From positions 1 to 12,830 of the forward strand of contig JAHXHT010000044.1 in NCBI GenBank assembly GCA_025656435.1: a stretch of DNA of 12,830 nucleotides, in the 5' to 3' direction. The translations under genes were made by a program, and so were the position numbers. This stretch comes from Candidatus Thiodiazotropha sp. (ex Gloverina cf. vestifex) (GTDB lineage Bacteria; Pseudomonadota; Gammaproteobacteria; Chromatiales; Chromatiaceae). The notes beneath the pieces are model-generated. The model made no database searches, was not told where the DNA came from, and saw nothing but the letters and a program-made list of their open reading frames with translations. The stretch's first letter is position 1; each line of letters starts with the position of its first letter. Below, piece by piece: positions 5,698 through 12,830 of this stretch.

Positions 5698-7691
5698 TTC
5701 CTGAGCTCGGACATTTCGCACTCATCCTGGCGCTCTGTCTGGCCATCGTCCAGGCAACCGTTCCCCTTATCGGCTCCTATACCAACACCATTTCGTGGAT
5801 GTCGGCCTCCCGCTCGCTGGCCTGGGGCCAGCTTGTATTTCTCAGTATCTCCCTGATTGTATTGACCAACGCCTTTCTGGCTAATGACTTCTCCGTCATC
5901 TATGTGGCTCAACACGGCAATACCAAGCTGCCCGACATGTATAAGATTTCTGCCGTCTGGGGTGCACATGAAGGATCGTTGTTACTCTGGGCCTTTATGC
6001 TCGCCGCTTGGGGTGCTGCAATCTCGGTCTTCAGTCGCAACCTGCCACTGAGCATGGTGGCCCGGGTGCTCTCCGTAATGGGTATGATCAGCATCGGATT
6101 CATGCTCTTTATGCTGCTGACATCCAATCCTTTCGATAGAACCTTTCCGGTCCCCATGGAAGGCAGGGAGCTGAATCCCATGCTGCAGGATCCGGGACTG
6201 GCCATTCATCCACCGATGCTCTACATGGGCTATGTGGGTTTCTCGGTAGCCTTTGCCTTTGCCATCGCTGCGCTGCTGGGTGGCCGATTGGATGCCGCCT
6301 GGGCGCGTTGGTCCCGTCCCTGGACTACAGTGGCCTGGATCTTTCTGACCCTAGGCATCGCTCTCGGTAGCTGGTGGGCCTATTACGAACTCGGCTGGGG
6401 TGGCTGGTGGTTTTGGGATCCTGTTGAAAACGCATCATTTATGCCCTGGTTGGTGGGCACCGCACTGATCCATTCATTGGCAGTTACGGAAAAACGTGGC
6501 GCTTTCAAGAGTTGGACTGTACTACTTGCCATCTCTGCATTTTCACTGAGCCTGCTGGGTACTTTCCTCGTGCGTTCCGGCGTACTGACATCCGTGCACT
6601 CTTTCGCCTCCGATCCTTCTCGCGGCATCTTCATCCTCGCCTTCCTGCTGGTCGTCATCGGTGGATCTCTACTGCTCTACACCTGGCGTGCACCCTATAT
6701 CTCCGGTGGCGGACGCTTTGACTTGGTTTCCCGCGAGACCTTCCTGCTGGGGAACAATCTGTTGCTCTCCGTTTTCGGGGCGCTGGTATTGCTGGGCACC
6801 TTGGCACCACTGATCTACGACGCGCTTGAATTGGGCAAGATCTCGGTGGGTTTCCCCTGGTTCAATAAGATGTTTCTGCTGACCACTCCGTTTCTCGCAT
6901 TGTTCATGGGCATGGGCTCCCTATCCCGTTGGAAACATGCCGAACTCTCCACGTTGATCAAACAGCTACGTGTGGCTTTTGTGGTGAGTGTGATCTTTGG
7001 CATCGTGAGTATGCTACCGCTGTTCGGGGAGACCAACTGGCTGGTCGGCCTCGGTATGGGGCTGGCTTTATGGATCGCCACCTCCCATGTGGTCAATCTG
7101 AGAGAACGTCTGAAACATAAGCAGGGTTTCTCCGGATTCTGGCGTGATTTTAAAACCGGCGGTCGCAGCTACTACGGTATGATCCTGGCGCATTTCGGTG
7201 TAGCCATGTTTATCGTCGGCGTCACCCTCGTCAGCAACTACGGCGTCGAAAGCGATGTCAGGATGAGTCCGGGGGATGTCAGTGAAATTTCTGGTTATGA
7301 ATTCAAGTTCGAAGGCGTCAGCCAGTTTCCTGGTCCCAACTACAATGCAAATCGTGGCCGCTTCCAGGTTACGAAGGATGGTGAGTTGATCGCCACCCTG
7401 GAACCGGAAAAACGGACCTATTTCGTACAAACAAGACCCATGACCGAAGCCGCCATCGACTGGGGCTTCACAAGGGACCTCTACGTTTCTCTCGGCGAAC
7501 CACTCGGCAGTGGCGATTGGAGTCTGCGACTCTACTATAAGCCCTATGTTCGCTGGATCTGGCTGGGTGGTGTACTGATGGCGCTGGGCGGCATTCTCGC
7601 CATTACCGATCGTCGTTATCGCACCTCGCGAATTCGTGCAGCAAAAGGGGTTGAGGTTTCAGACAATGCCGCGACGGTACCTGGGAGATAA
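5694..7691 (+). CDS. ccmF: CcmF, cytochrome c heme lyase subunit
   Basis: A 665-residue polytopic membrane protein, the core of the heme ligation complex that attaches heme from CcmE to apocytochrome CXXCH motifs. The WWD domain reads WGGWWFWDPVENAS (235-248). The four conserved histidines are visible: H172 (IHPPMLY) and H260, expected to flank the WWD heme, and H302 (VHSFA) and H500 (LAHFG), expected to hold the transmembrane heme b. The large C-terminal periplasmic domain (about 515-625) is followed by a final membrane span (about 627-648). Length fits the family (about 640-670). The ATG overlaps the ccmE stop by 4 bases. Confidence 0.97.
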   Translation: MIPELGHFALILALCLAIVQATVPLIGSYTNTISWMSASRSLAWGQLVFLSISLIVLTNAFLANDFSVIYVAQHGNTKLPDMYKISAVWGAHEGSLLLWAFMLAAWGAAISVFSRNLPLSMVARVLSVMGMISIGFMLFMLLTSNPFDRTFPVPMEGRELNPMLQDPGLAIHPPMLYMGYVGFSVAFAFAIAALLGGRLDAAWARWSRPWTTVAWIFLTLGIALGSWWAYYELGWGGWWFWDPVENASFMPWLVGTALIHSLAVTEKRGAFKSWTVLLAISAFSLSLLGTFLVRSGVLTSVHSFASDPSRGIFILAFLLVVIGGSLLLYTWRAPYISGGGRFDLVSRETFLLGNNLLLSVFGALVLLGTLAPLIYDALELGKISVGFPWFNKMFLLTTPFLALFMGMGSLSRWKHAELSTLIKQLRVAFVVSVIFGIVSMLPLFGETNWLVGLGMGLALWIATSHVVNLRERLKHKQGFSGFWRDFKTGGRSYYGMILAHFGVAMFIVGVTLVSNYGVESDVRMSPGDVSEISGYEFKFEGVSQFPGPNYNANRGRFQVTKDGELIATLEPEKRTYFVQTRPMTEAAIDWGFTRDLYVSLGEPLGSGDWSLRLYYKPYVRWIWLGGVLMALGGILAITDRRYRTSRIRAAKGVEVSDNAATVPGR

Positions 7692-7699
7692 TTAAAAAG

Positions 7700-8245
7700 A
7701 TGAACCGTTACCTACGCTATTCGATTCCACTGATCATATTCGTCGTGATCGCACTATTTCTCGGCTGGGGTCTGAGACATGATTATGACCCCAAACATAT
7801 CCCCTCGCCGCTAATCGGTAAATCAATGCCGACTTTCTCATTGCCTTCCTTGGAACAGGCAGACACAGTCATATCGGACAAAGACCTGCTGGGCAATGTC
7901 TATTTGCTGAATGTCTGGGCCACCTGGTGTGTCTCCTGCCGGGCAGAACATGAAACCCTGGTGCAGCTAGCACGCACCGGCAAAGTCGACATCATTGGAC
8001 TCAACTGGAAAGACGAGCGGGATAAAGCGGAGGTTTGGCTGCGACAGCTGGGCAATCCCTACAGCGTCAACATTTTTGATAAGAAAGGCCGTACAGCCAT
8101 CGATCTCGGTGTCTATGGTGCGCCGGAAACCTTCCTGGTGGACAGTCAGGGGATCATCCACTACAAGCATGCCGGACCGGTGACAATGCAACTCATTAAC
8201 GACACTATTCTACCCATTGTCGAACAGCTGAAGAGCAAAGGATAA
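7700..8245 (+). CDS. ccmG: CcmG/DsbE, membrane-anchored thiol:disulfide oxidoreductase
   Basis: A 181-residue protein with an N-terminal membrane anchor (about 7-24) and a periplasmic thioredoxin-fold domain. The active site is WCVSC (C77 and C80), followed later by the cis-proline segment GAPET. CcmG keeps CcmH and/or apocytochrome cysteines reduced for heme ligation, drawing electrons from DsbD. The usual proline in the WCP-x-C active site (WCPTC in E. coli) is replaced by valine, which may shift the redox potential; this is a mild variation. It begins 8 bases after ccmF, with GGGAGA (7683-7688) as a plausible ribosome binding site. Confidence 0.95.
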   Translation: MNRYLRYSIPLIIFVVIALFLGWGLRHDYDPKHIPSPLIGKSMPTFSLPSLEQADTVISDKDLLGNVYLLNVWATWCVSCRAEHETLVQLARTGKVDIIGLNWKDERDKAEVWLRQLGNPYSVNIFDKKGRTAIDLGVYGAPETFLVDSQGIIHYKHAGPVTMQLINDTILPIVEQLKSKG

Positions 8246-8250
8246 CTATC

Positions 8251-8730
8251 GTGCGCAGGCTCTTTTTCGTTCTCTCTCTACTTTTTCTTTCCCACACTGC
8301 TTTTTCCGCCACGCTTGCGGAATACAGTTTCGAAACCTCGCAACAGGATGAAGATTTCAGAGCGATCATCGAAGAGATGCGTTGCCTGGTCTGCCAGAAT
8401 GAATCCCTCGCCGGATCCAATGCAGAGCTTGCCGTGGATCTGCGTAACAAGATCTACGACATGATGCAGGCGGGACAAGGCAAGGATCAAATCATCGACT
8501 TCATGGTCGCCCGATATGGTGATTTCGTGCTCTACAGCCCACCAGTCAAGCCTTCCACCTACCCGCTCTGGTTCGGTCCCATACTCCTTTTCATCATCGG
8601 CGCCGTTGTGCTCTTGACTATCCTGAGGAAAAAGAACCGAAGCCGGGAGACGGAGCTTTCCACAGAAGAACAACAGCGACTCGATAATCTCTTAAAGCAG
8701 TCGACAGACAGCAGGAACGCCGACCAATGA
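8251..8730 (+). CDS. ccmH: CcmH, thiol-reactive subunit of the heme lyase
   Basis: A 159-residue protein corresponding to the N-terminal half of the longer E. coli CcmH. It has a signal peptide (ending near A20), the redox motif RCLVCQN (C45 and C48) typical of CcmH, a three-helix periplasmic domain and one membrane span (about 105-125) with a basic cytoplasmic tail. It reduces or holds apocytochrome cysteines ahead of heme attachment. The start is GTG at 8251 with AAAGGA (8237-8242) upstream; no better in-frame start is evident. Its TGA overlaps the ATG of ccmI. Confidence 0.95.
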   Translation: MRRLFFVLSLLFLSHTAFSATLAEYSFETSQQDEDFRAIIEEMRCLVCQNESLAGSNAELAVDLRNKIYDMMQAGQGKDQIIDFMVARYGDFVLYSPPVKPSTYPLWFGPILLFIIGAVVLLTILRKKNRSRETELSTEEQQRLDNLLKQSTDSRNADQ

Positions 8731-10022
8731 CCCAATTTTGGATTTTCACCGCCGGGCTGATCGCTCTGGCAATGGCATTTATTGTGCTGCCGATTCTGCG
8801 CAGACGTTTCCAGACAGGCATCAGTGCCGACGAACTCAACCTCTCTGTCTTTAAGCAGCAGCTTGCTGAACTGGACAGCGACCTTGAAGCCGGCAATCTT
8901 GATCAGCAACGCTATGATGCAGCGAAAAAAGATCTGGAGAAAGAGTTGCTCAGCGACGTCCCCGGCGATCACACTCAAGCAGATGTGGTTGCCGCCAAAG
9001 GGGGACGCTGGATGGCGTTCAGCGCCCTTGCAATACCTGTGGCAGCCCTGGTGCTCTATCAGATGATCGGTTCACCTGAGATCATACAGCGTTTAGCTCA
9101 ACAACCTGCCCCTTCGAACACTGGGCAATCGCAGACTCAAAACCCCAATATGGACAAACTGCCTCCCATGGACGAGCTGGTCAGACGACTTGCTGAAAAA
9201 ATGGAGCAACAACCCGACAATCAGGAAGGCTGGATCATGTTGGGACGCAGCTACATGACTATGAAGCAGTATCCGGAAGCGATGCATGCCTACGAGCAAG
9301 CCATGAAGCTTGACGATAACAATGTGAGCCTGCTATTGGCCTATGGTGAGGCTATCGCTGCTATTTCGGGTAACAGCTTTACCGGTAAAGCAGCCCCATT
9401 AATCGAGAAAGCCCACAAACTTGAGCCCGACAATCCAAATACACTCTGGATGGCCGGTATTGTCTCCTATCAGCAGGGCAACTTTCAGGCTGCCTTGACC
9501 CGTTGGGAGAAACTTCAGGGCATACTGACTCCGCAGAGCGGTGAACTCGAATCGGTCAACAACGCCATCGATGATGCCCGTAAACAGTTAGGCATGTCTC
9601 CGGTTGAGCCGGCCCTCCCGCAAATCGCTCAGACCGGATCAGCTCCAGCCAAACCAGCGCCTGCAGCTGCAGGTGATAAGAATATCCAGGTTAAAGTCAC
9701 ACTCTCTCCGGAAATGAGTGCCAAGGCCAGTCCGGATGACCTGGTCTTCATCTACGCAAAAGCCACCAGTGGCCCACCTATGCCCCTGGCCGCAGCCAGA
9801 AAAAGGGTTCGTGATCTGCCGTTGACGATTGCACTAGACGACAGCATGGCCATGATGCCCCAAATGAAGCTCTCCGCCTTCCCCGAGGTCGTAGTGGGTG
9901 CCAGGGTGTCGTTATCAGGCAGCCCCTCGGCCCAAAGCGGTGACCTCGAGGGTGAGGCCAAACCGGTTGTACCGGGTCAGAGCGAACCGGTGAACGTCGT
10001 TATCAGCTCGGTTCACCCTTAA
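8727..10022 (+). CDS. ccmI: CcmI, apocytochrome c chaperone with TPR domain
   Basis: A 431-residue protein that captures apocytochrome c and delivers it to CcmF-CcmH. From the N-terminus: a membrane span (about 4-24), a charged, likely coiled cytoplasmic loop (30-90), a second span (about 95-115), a periplasmic TPR region (about 145-290, with repeats such as EGWIMLGRSYMTMKQYPEAM), an alanine/proline-rich linker (about 291-317), and the C-terminal beta-rich CcmI domain. That last domain contains DLVFIYAKA and SGPPMPLA, and the protein ends near VNVVISS. This is the full-length form; in E. coli these parts are fused to CcmH. It is the last gene of the operon and is followed directly by a strong terminator. 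Confidence 0.95.
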   Translation: MTQFWIFTAGLIALAMAFIVLPILRRRFQTGISADELNLSVFKQQLAELDSDLEAGNLDQQRYDAAKKDLEKELLSDVPGDHTQADVVAAKGGRWMAFSALAIPVAALVLYQMIGSPEIIQRLAQQPAPSNTGQSQTQNPNMDKLPPMDELVRRLAEKMEQQPDNQEGWIMLGRSYMTMKQYPEAMHAYEQAMKLDDNNVSLLLAYGEAIAAISGNSFTGKAAPLIEKAHKLEPDNPNTLWMAGIVSYQQGNFQAALTRWEKLQGILTPQSGELESVNNAIDDARKQLGMSPVEPALPQIAQTGSAPAKPAPAAAGDKNIQVKVTLSPEMSAKASPDDLVFIYAKATSGPPMPLAAARKRVRDLPLTIALDDSMAMMPQMKLSAFPEVVVGARVSLSGSPSAQSGDLEGEAKPVVPGQSEPVNVVISSVHP

Positions 10023-10034
10023 AATCGCCAATGC

Positions 10035-10071
10035 AAAAAACCGCTGCCGTAGATACGGCAGCGGTTTTTTT
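10035..10071. terminator. strong symmetrical terminator ending the ccm operon
   Basis: CCGCTGCCGT (10041-10050) pairs perfectly with ACGGCAGCGG (10055-10064) around AGAT, followed by seven Ts and preceded by six As. It should work on the plus strand and, being symmetrical, could also stop transcription on the minus strand. Confidence 0.96.
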
Positions 10072-10114
10072 GTGCCATTTTCCTGCGTGAGAGCAACATT
10101 TATTAGTAACAGAT

Positions 10115-10123
10115 TGATATACT
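10115..10123 (+). promoter_or_regulatory. extended -10 promoter for the EF-G-like gene
   Basis: TGATATACT has the TG-N-TATACT layout of an extended -10 element, with no good -35 at the expected distance. Transcription would start near 10130, about 60 bases before the ATG at 10191. It lies between the ccm terminator and the gene. Confidence 0.5.
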
Positions 10124-10190
10124 GAATCGATCCCAACATCAAAAAAGAAGCTTGCTTGCATCTGCGGCTTACGTAGATTTAGGAGTCACA

Positions 10191-12237
10191 ATGGCCAACT
10201 ATTCAACTCACGACATCCGTAACATCGCTTTGGTCGGTCACGCCGGCGCAGGTAAAACCAGCCTTGTCGAGTCCCTTCTCTATCACAGCGGCGCCATTCG
10301 TGAGCTAGGCAGCGTCAATCAAGGCACGACCGTGTCGTGACTTCGAGGATCACGAGAAGCACCTGCAGCACTCGTTGGATATTGCCATCACCCACCTGAG
10401 CCATGAAAATAAGCAGGTCAATATTATCGACACCCCCGGGTATGCTGATTTCCTCGGCCGGGGCATCAGTATTCTACCCGCTGTAGAAACTGCCGCCATG
10501 GTGGTCAATGCCAGCACCGGTATTGAACCGGTTACTCTTCGCATGATGGATGCAGCCAAACGCCGCAATCTCTGTCGTTTTATCATAGTCAATAAGATTG
10601 ACCAGGCTCAGACTGACTACGCTTCACCGCTGGAGAGCCTGCAGGAGACTTTTGGTAAAGAGTGCCTGCCTATCAATCTTCCCACCGAGAACGGTGCTAA
10701 AGTCATTGACTGCTTTTTTCAACCTGGTGGTGATACCACTGACTTCTCCTCTGTCTCAGAGGCCCACGACAACATGATCGACCAGGTGGTCGAGGTCGAT
10801 GAGGCCCTGATGGAGATCTATCTGGAGCAAGGGCAGGAATTACAACCTGAACAGCTACACGATCCCTTTGAAAAGGCACTACGCGAGGGTCACTTGATTC
10901 CGGTCTGCTTCACTTCCGCTGAGACCGGTGCAGGTATTGCAGAACTACTTACGCTATTTGCGCGCCTGATGCCTGACCCCACTGAGGGGAATCCACCTCC
11001 CTTCATGAAGGGAGAAGGCGCCAACATGAAGCCGGTGGAAGTATCAACTAATCCCGAAAAGCATGTCATCGGCCATGTCTTCAAAATTCTCAATGACCCC
11101 TATCGAGGCAAGTTGGGCATCTTTCGGATGCATCAGGGTACACTTAAAAGTGGCGTCCAACTCTATATCGGTGATGCCCGCAAGCCCTTTAAGGTCAACC
11201 ATATTTTCCGTCTCCAGGACAGTGAACAGGATGAAATGACCCAAGCCGTCCCTGGTGATATTTGTGCGGTTGCCCGTGTCGAGGAGATCCACTTCGACGC
11301 AGTACTGCACGATTCTCACGATGAAGATCATCACCATCTCCGTTCCATCGAGTGTCCCCTGCCCCTATTCGGCCTTGCCATCAGCACAACGAAACGGGGA
11401 GATGAACAAAAACTGGGCGACGCGCTGCATAAATTGGAAGATGAAGACCCCTGCTTCCATGTTGAGCATAATGTCAGTCTCAACGAGACCATCATGCGTG
11501 GACTGGGTGACCTGCATCTCGAGGTATTGCTGCATCAACTGCAGAACAAATATAGCGTCGAGGTAGAGACCCACCCACCGAGTATCGCCTATCGCGAGAC
11601 CATCACCCGAAATGCGGAGGGCCACTTTCGACATAAGAAACAGACCGGGGGTGCCGGACAGTTTGGTGAGGTCTTTCTACGCATTGAAGCCTTGCCACGA
11701 GGCGAGGGTTTTGACTATGTTAATGCAGTGGTGGGTGGCGCCATACCCGGTCAGTTCATCCCTGCAATCGAAAAAGGCATACGCCTGGCCATGGAAGAAG
11801 GCGCCATCGCTGGCTTCCCCATGCAGGATATGCGGGTGACAATCTATGACGGCAAGTTCCACTCTGTGGACTCCAAGGAGATTGCCTTCGTTACCGCAGG
11901 CAAGAAGGCGTTTCTGGAGGCGATCGAAAAAGCCGGACCCGTGATCCTGGAGCCCATGGTCAATATCTCGATCACGACTCCCGACAACTTCATGGGTGAC
12001 CTGACCGGCGATCTCGCTGGCCGACGAGGCCAGATCAGTGGTACCGAAACCGGACGCAACGGCACTCTGATCATTAAAGGCCAGGCTCCCCTCGCGGAGC
12101 TTGAGAGCTATGGCACCGACCTCAAGGCCATCACCGGTGGCGAGGGCAGCTACAGCATTGAGTTCAGTCACTATGAAGCCATGCCGGGTAATATTCAGAG
12201 GCAACTCATGGACAAGCACAACCGGCAATCGTCATAA
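10191..12237 (+). pseudogene. elongation factor G paralogue (EF-G2/FusA2 type), frameshifted
   Basis: Translation factor GTPase, 681 residues if one extra base is removed. The start is ATG at 10191 with AGGAG (10181-10185) 5 bases upstream. After codon 48 (GTG, 10332-10334) the frame reads TCG TGA and stops. One base fewer near 10335-10338 gives TTVSD or TTVCD, then FEDHEKH, and the frame stays open to 12237. GTPase motifs are G1 GHAGAGKT (16-23), DTPGYAD (80-86) and NKID (134-137). GH in G1 and DTPGYAD in place of DTPGHVD mark the EF-G2/FusA2 group rather than the main EF-G. Domains II-V follow, with the domain IV segment TGGAGQFGEV and a complete C-terminus. A histidine/aspartate-rich patch (HDSHDEDHHH) lies late in domain II. 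The break falls in switch I. The intact downstream frame suggests a recent mutation, a sequencing error, or less likely recoding. Translation from the TTG at 10375 would lack the P-loop. Confidence 0.85.
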
Positions 12238-12239
12238 CA

Positions 12240-12303
12240 GACAGCAAGATACCCTATGGTTCATTAACCACCTGGCCCTTTTATGGGCTGGTGGTTAGCT
12301 GTC
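12240..12303. terminator. long two-part hairpin after the EF-G-like gene
   Basis: An outer stem GACAGC (12240-12245)/GCTGTC (12298-12303) and an inner stem TAACCACC (12265-12272)/GGTGGTTA (12290-12297), capped by GCCC/GGGC (12275-12278/12285-12288). No T run follows on either side, so it is an atypical terminator; it may instead stabilise the 3' end of the transcript. Confidence 0.5.
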
Positions 12304-12358
12304 ATATCAGTCAGTTAGCAACCATTAGACTACTGTTGCAATTATATTTCTTGATTTT

Positions 12359-12387
12359 GAAAATAACCTGATCTACAGAAGATCAGG
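12359..12387 (-). terminator. terminator of the aquaporin gene
   Basis: CCTGATC (12367-12373) and GATCAGG (12381-12387) form a perfect 7-base stem with a 7-base loop. On the minus strand it is followed by TTATTTT. It lies about 50 bases past the aquaporin stop codon. Confidence 0.65.
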
Positions 12388-12438
12388 CCACGTAGCGCAT
12401 GCACAAAGTCTAGTTTGCCAGTAGATCAATCCAGTGAT

Positions 12439-12774
12439 TCATTCGGCTTTAACTTCGCTTCCCAGCCAACGGTAAACAGCCCCAGCTAAAATTGCTCCTA
12501 AAATAGGAGCTAGCCAAAAAAGCCATAATTGGGATATTGCCCAATCTCCCTGAAATAAGGCCACCCCAGTGCTTCTTGCAGGATTGGCCGATGTATTCGT
12601 AACAGGAATGCTAATGAGATGAACAAGCGTGAGGCCAAGGCCTATAGCAATGGGTGCAAATCCTTGTGGCGCACGTTTATCAGTAGCGCCCAAAATAATC
12701 ATTAAAAACATAAAAGTCATGACTATTTCTGTAACCAATGCTGCGGTAATCCCCCCATTAATAATGGGACTCAA
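12439..12774 (-). pseudogene. aqpZ: aquaporin Z, C-terminal half only
   Basis: About 110 residues matching the second half of AqpZ, an inner-membrane water channel usually about 230 residues long. Three hydrophobic spans are visible (about 10-30, 38-58 and 82-102). The segment GATDKRAP is present, and so is the second pore box, NPARS (64-68), including the arginine of the selectivity filter. The N-terminal half with the first NPA box is missing: an in-frame TGA lies at 12781-12783, and none of the three minus-strand frames from there to the window edge resembles aquaporin. Homology appears to end near 12760, and the only start available is a TTG at 12774. Half of an aquaporin cannot form the usual pore, so this is taken as a broken gene. 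Its C-terminal end and terminator are intact. Confidence 0.85.
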
Positions 12775-12830
12775 AAGTAGTCACTGTTAAGCTGTCTGAG
12801 CCAGCTTCTGTATCGGGGTGATTCCACCTA
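12754..12830. other. break point beside aqpZ, possible end of an insertion
   Basis: Aquaporin similarity is lost at about this point. The boundary carries CCCATT-AAT-AATGGG (12754-12768), a perfect 6-base inverted repeat, and the remaining bases to the window edge code for no recognisable protein in any frame. This would fit the non-coding end of an insertion sequence or a deletion junction, but I cannot match it to a known element from sequence alone. Confidence 0.35.

Noticed and set aside
1..12830. CRISPR array, tRNA, rRNA or phage genes
   Set aside because: No regularly spaced repeats, cloverleaf-like sequences, rRNA segments or phage-type products were seen on either strand.

Overview
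The window looks like a gammaproteobacterial chromosome segment of moderate GC content. The evidence is a complete System I cytochrome c maturation operon in the order ccmABCDEFGHI with ccmH and ccmI as separate genes, an FNR/ANR-type box, and canonical sigma-70 promoters and terminators. A respiratory, possibly sulfur-oxidising, free-living or symbiotic gammaproteobacterium would fit, but that placement is inference from gene content and protein flavour only.

Layout. Positions 1-315 hold no gene I can name; there is a strong, possibly switchable, hairpin cluster at 17-80. At 316-606 lies a small exported SmpA/OmlA-like protein, closed by a clean terminator. A strong promoter (732-759) then drives a two-gene unit: a divergent anthranilate phosphoribosyltransferase-like protein (TrpD2/YbiB type, lacking the catalytic glycine-rich motif) and a Rieske [2Fe-2S] ferredoxin, overlapping by 4 bases. 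The 754-base space before the ccm operon (2230-2983) is not empty. It holds a terminator, a near-perfect FNR-type box (2243-2256), candidate -10 elements, a leader with two inverted repeats, and a 45-residue secreted or membrane-anchored microprotein (2377-2514). The start codon of that microprotein lies inside one arm of a perfect 8-base inverted repeat. A further perfect 8-base inverted repeat (2780-2806) precedes ccmA.

From 2984 to 10022 runs the ccm operon: CcmAB(CD) ABC-type heme-release machinery, CcmC heme handler, the small CcmD, the CcmE heme chaperone, the CcmF heme lyase, CcmG and CcmH thiol-redox proteins, and CcmI apocytochrome chaperone. Genes overlap by 4 bases or are separated by at most 11, and a strong symmetrical terminator ends the unit. 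Together the products move and ligate heme to CXXCH motifs of periplasmic c-type cytochromes.

Downstream, an extended -10 promoter leads to an EF-G paralogue of the EF-G2/FusA2 type whose reading frame is broken by one extra base in the switch I region, at a UCG-UGA-C context. The right end holds, on the minus strand, the C-terminal half of an aquaporin Z whose N-terminal half is absent; the sequence beyond the break (about 12760-12830) is not aquaporin and may be the end of an insertion.

The parts most worth a second look are the FNR-box/structured-leader/microprotein unit, the EF-G2 frameshift, the aquaporin break, and the TrpD2-like/Rieske pair.
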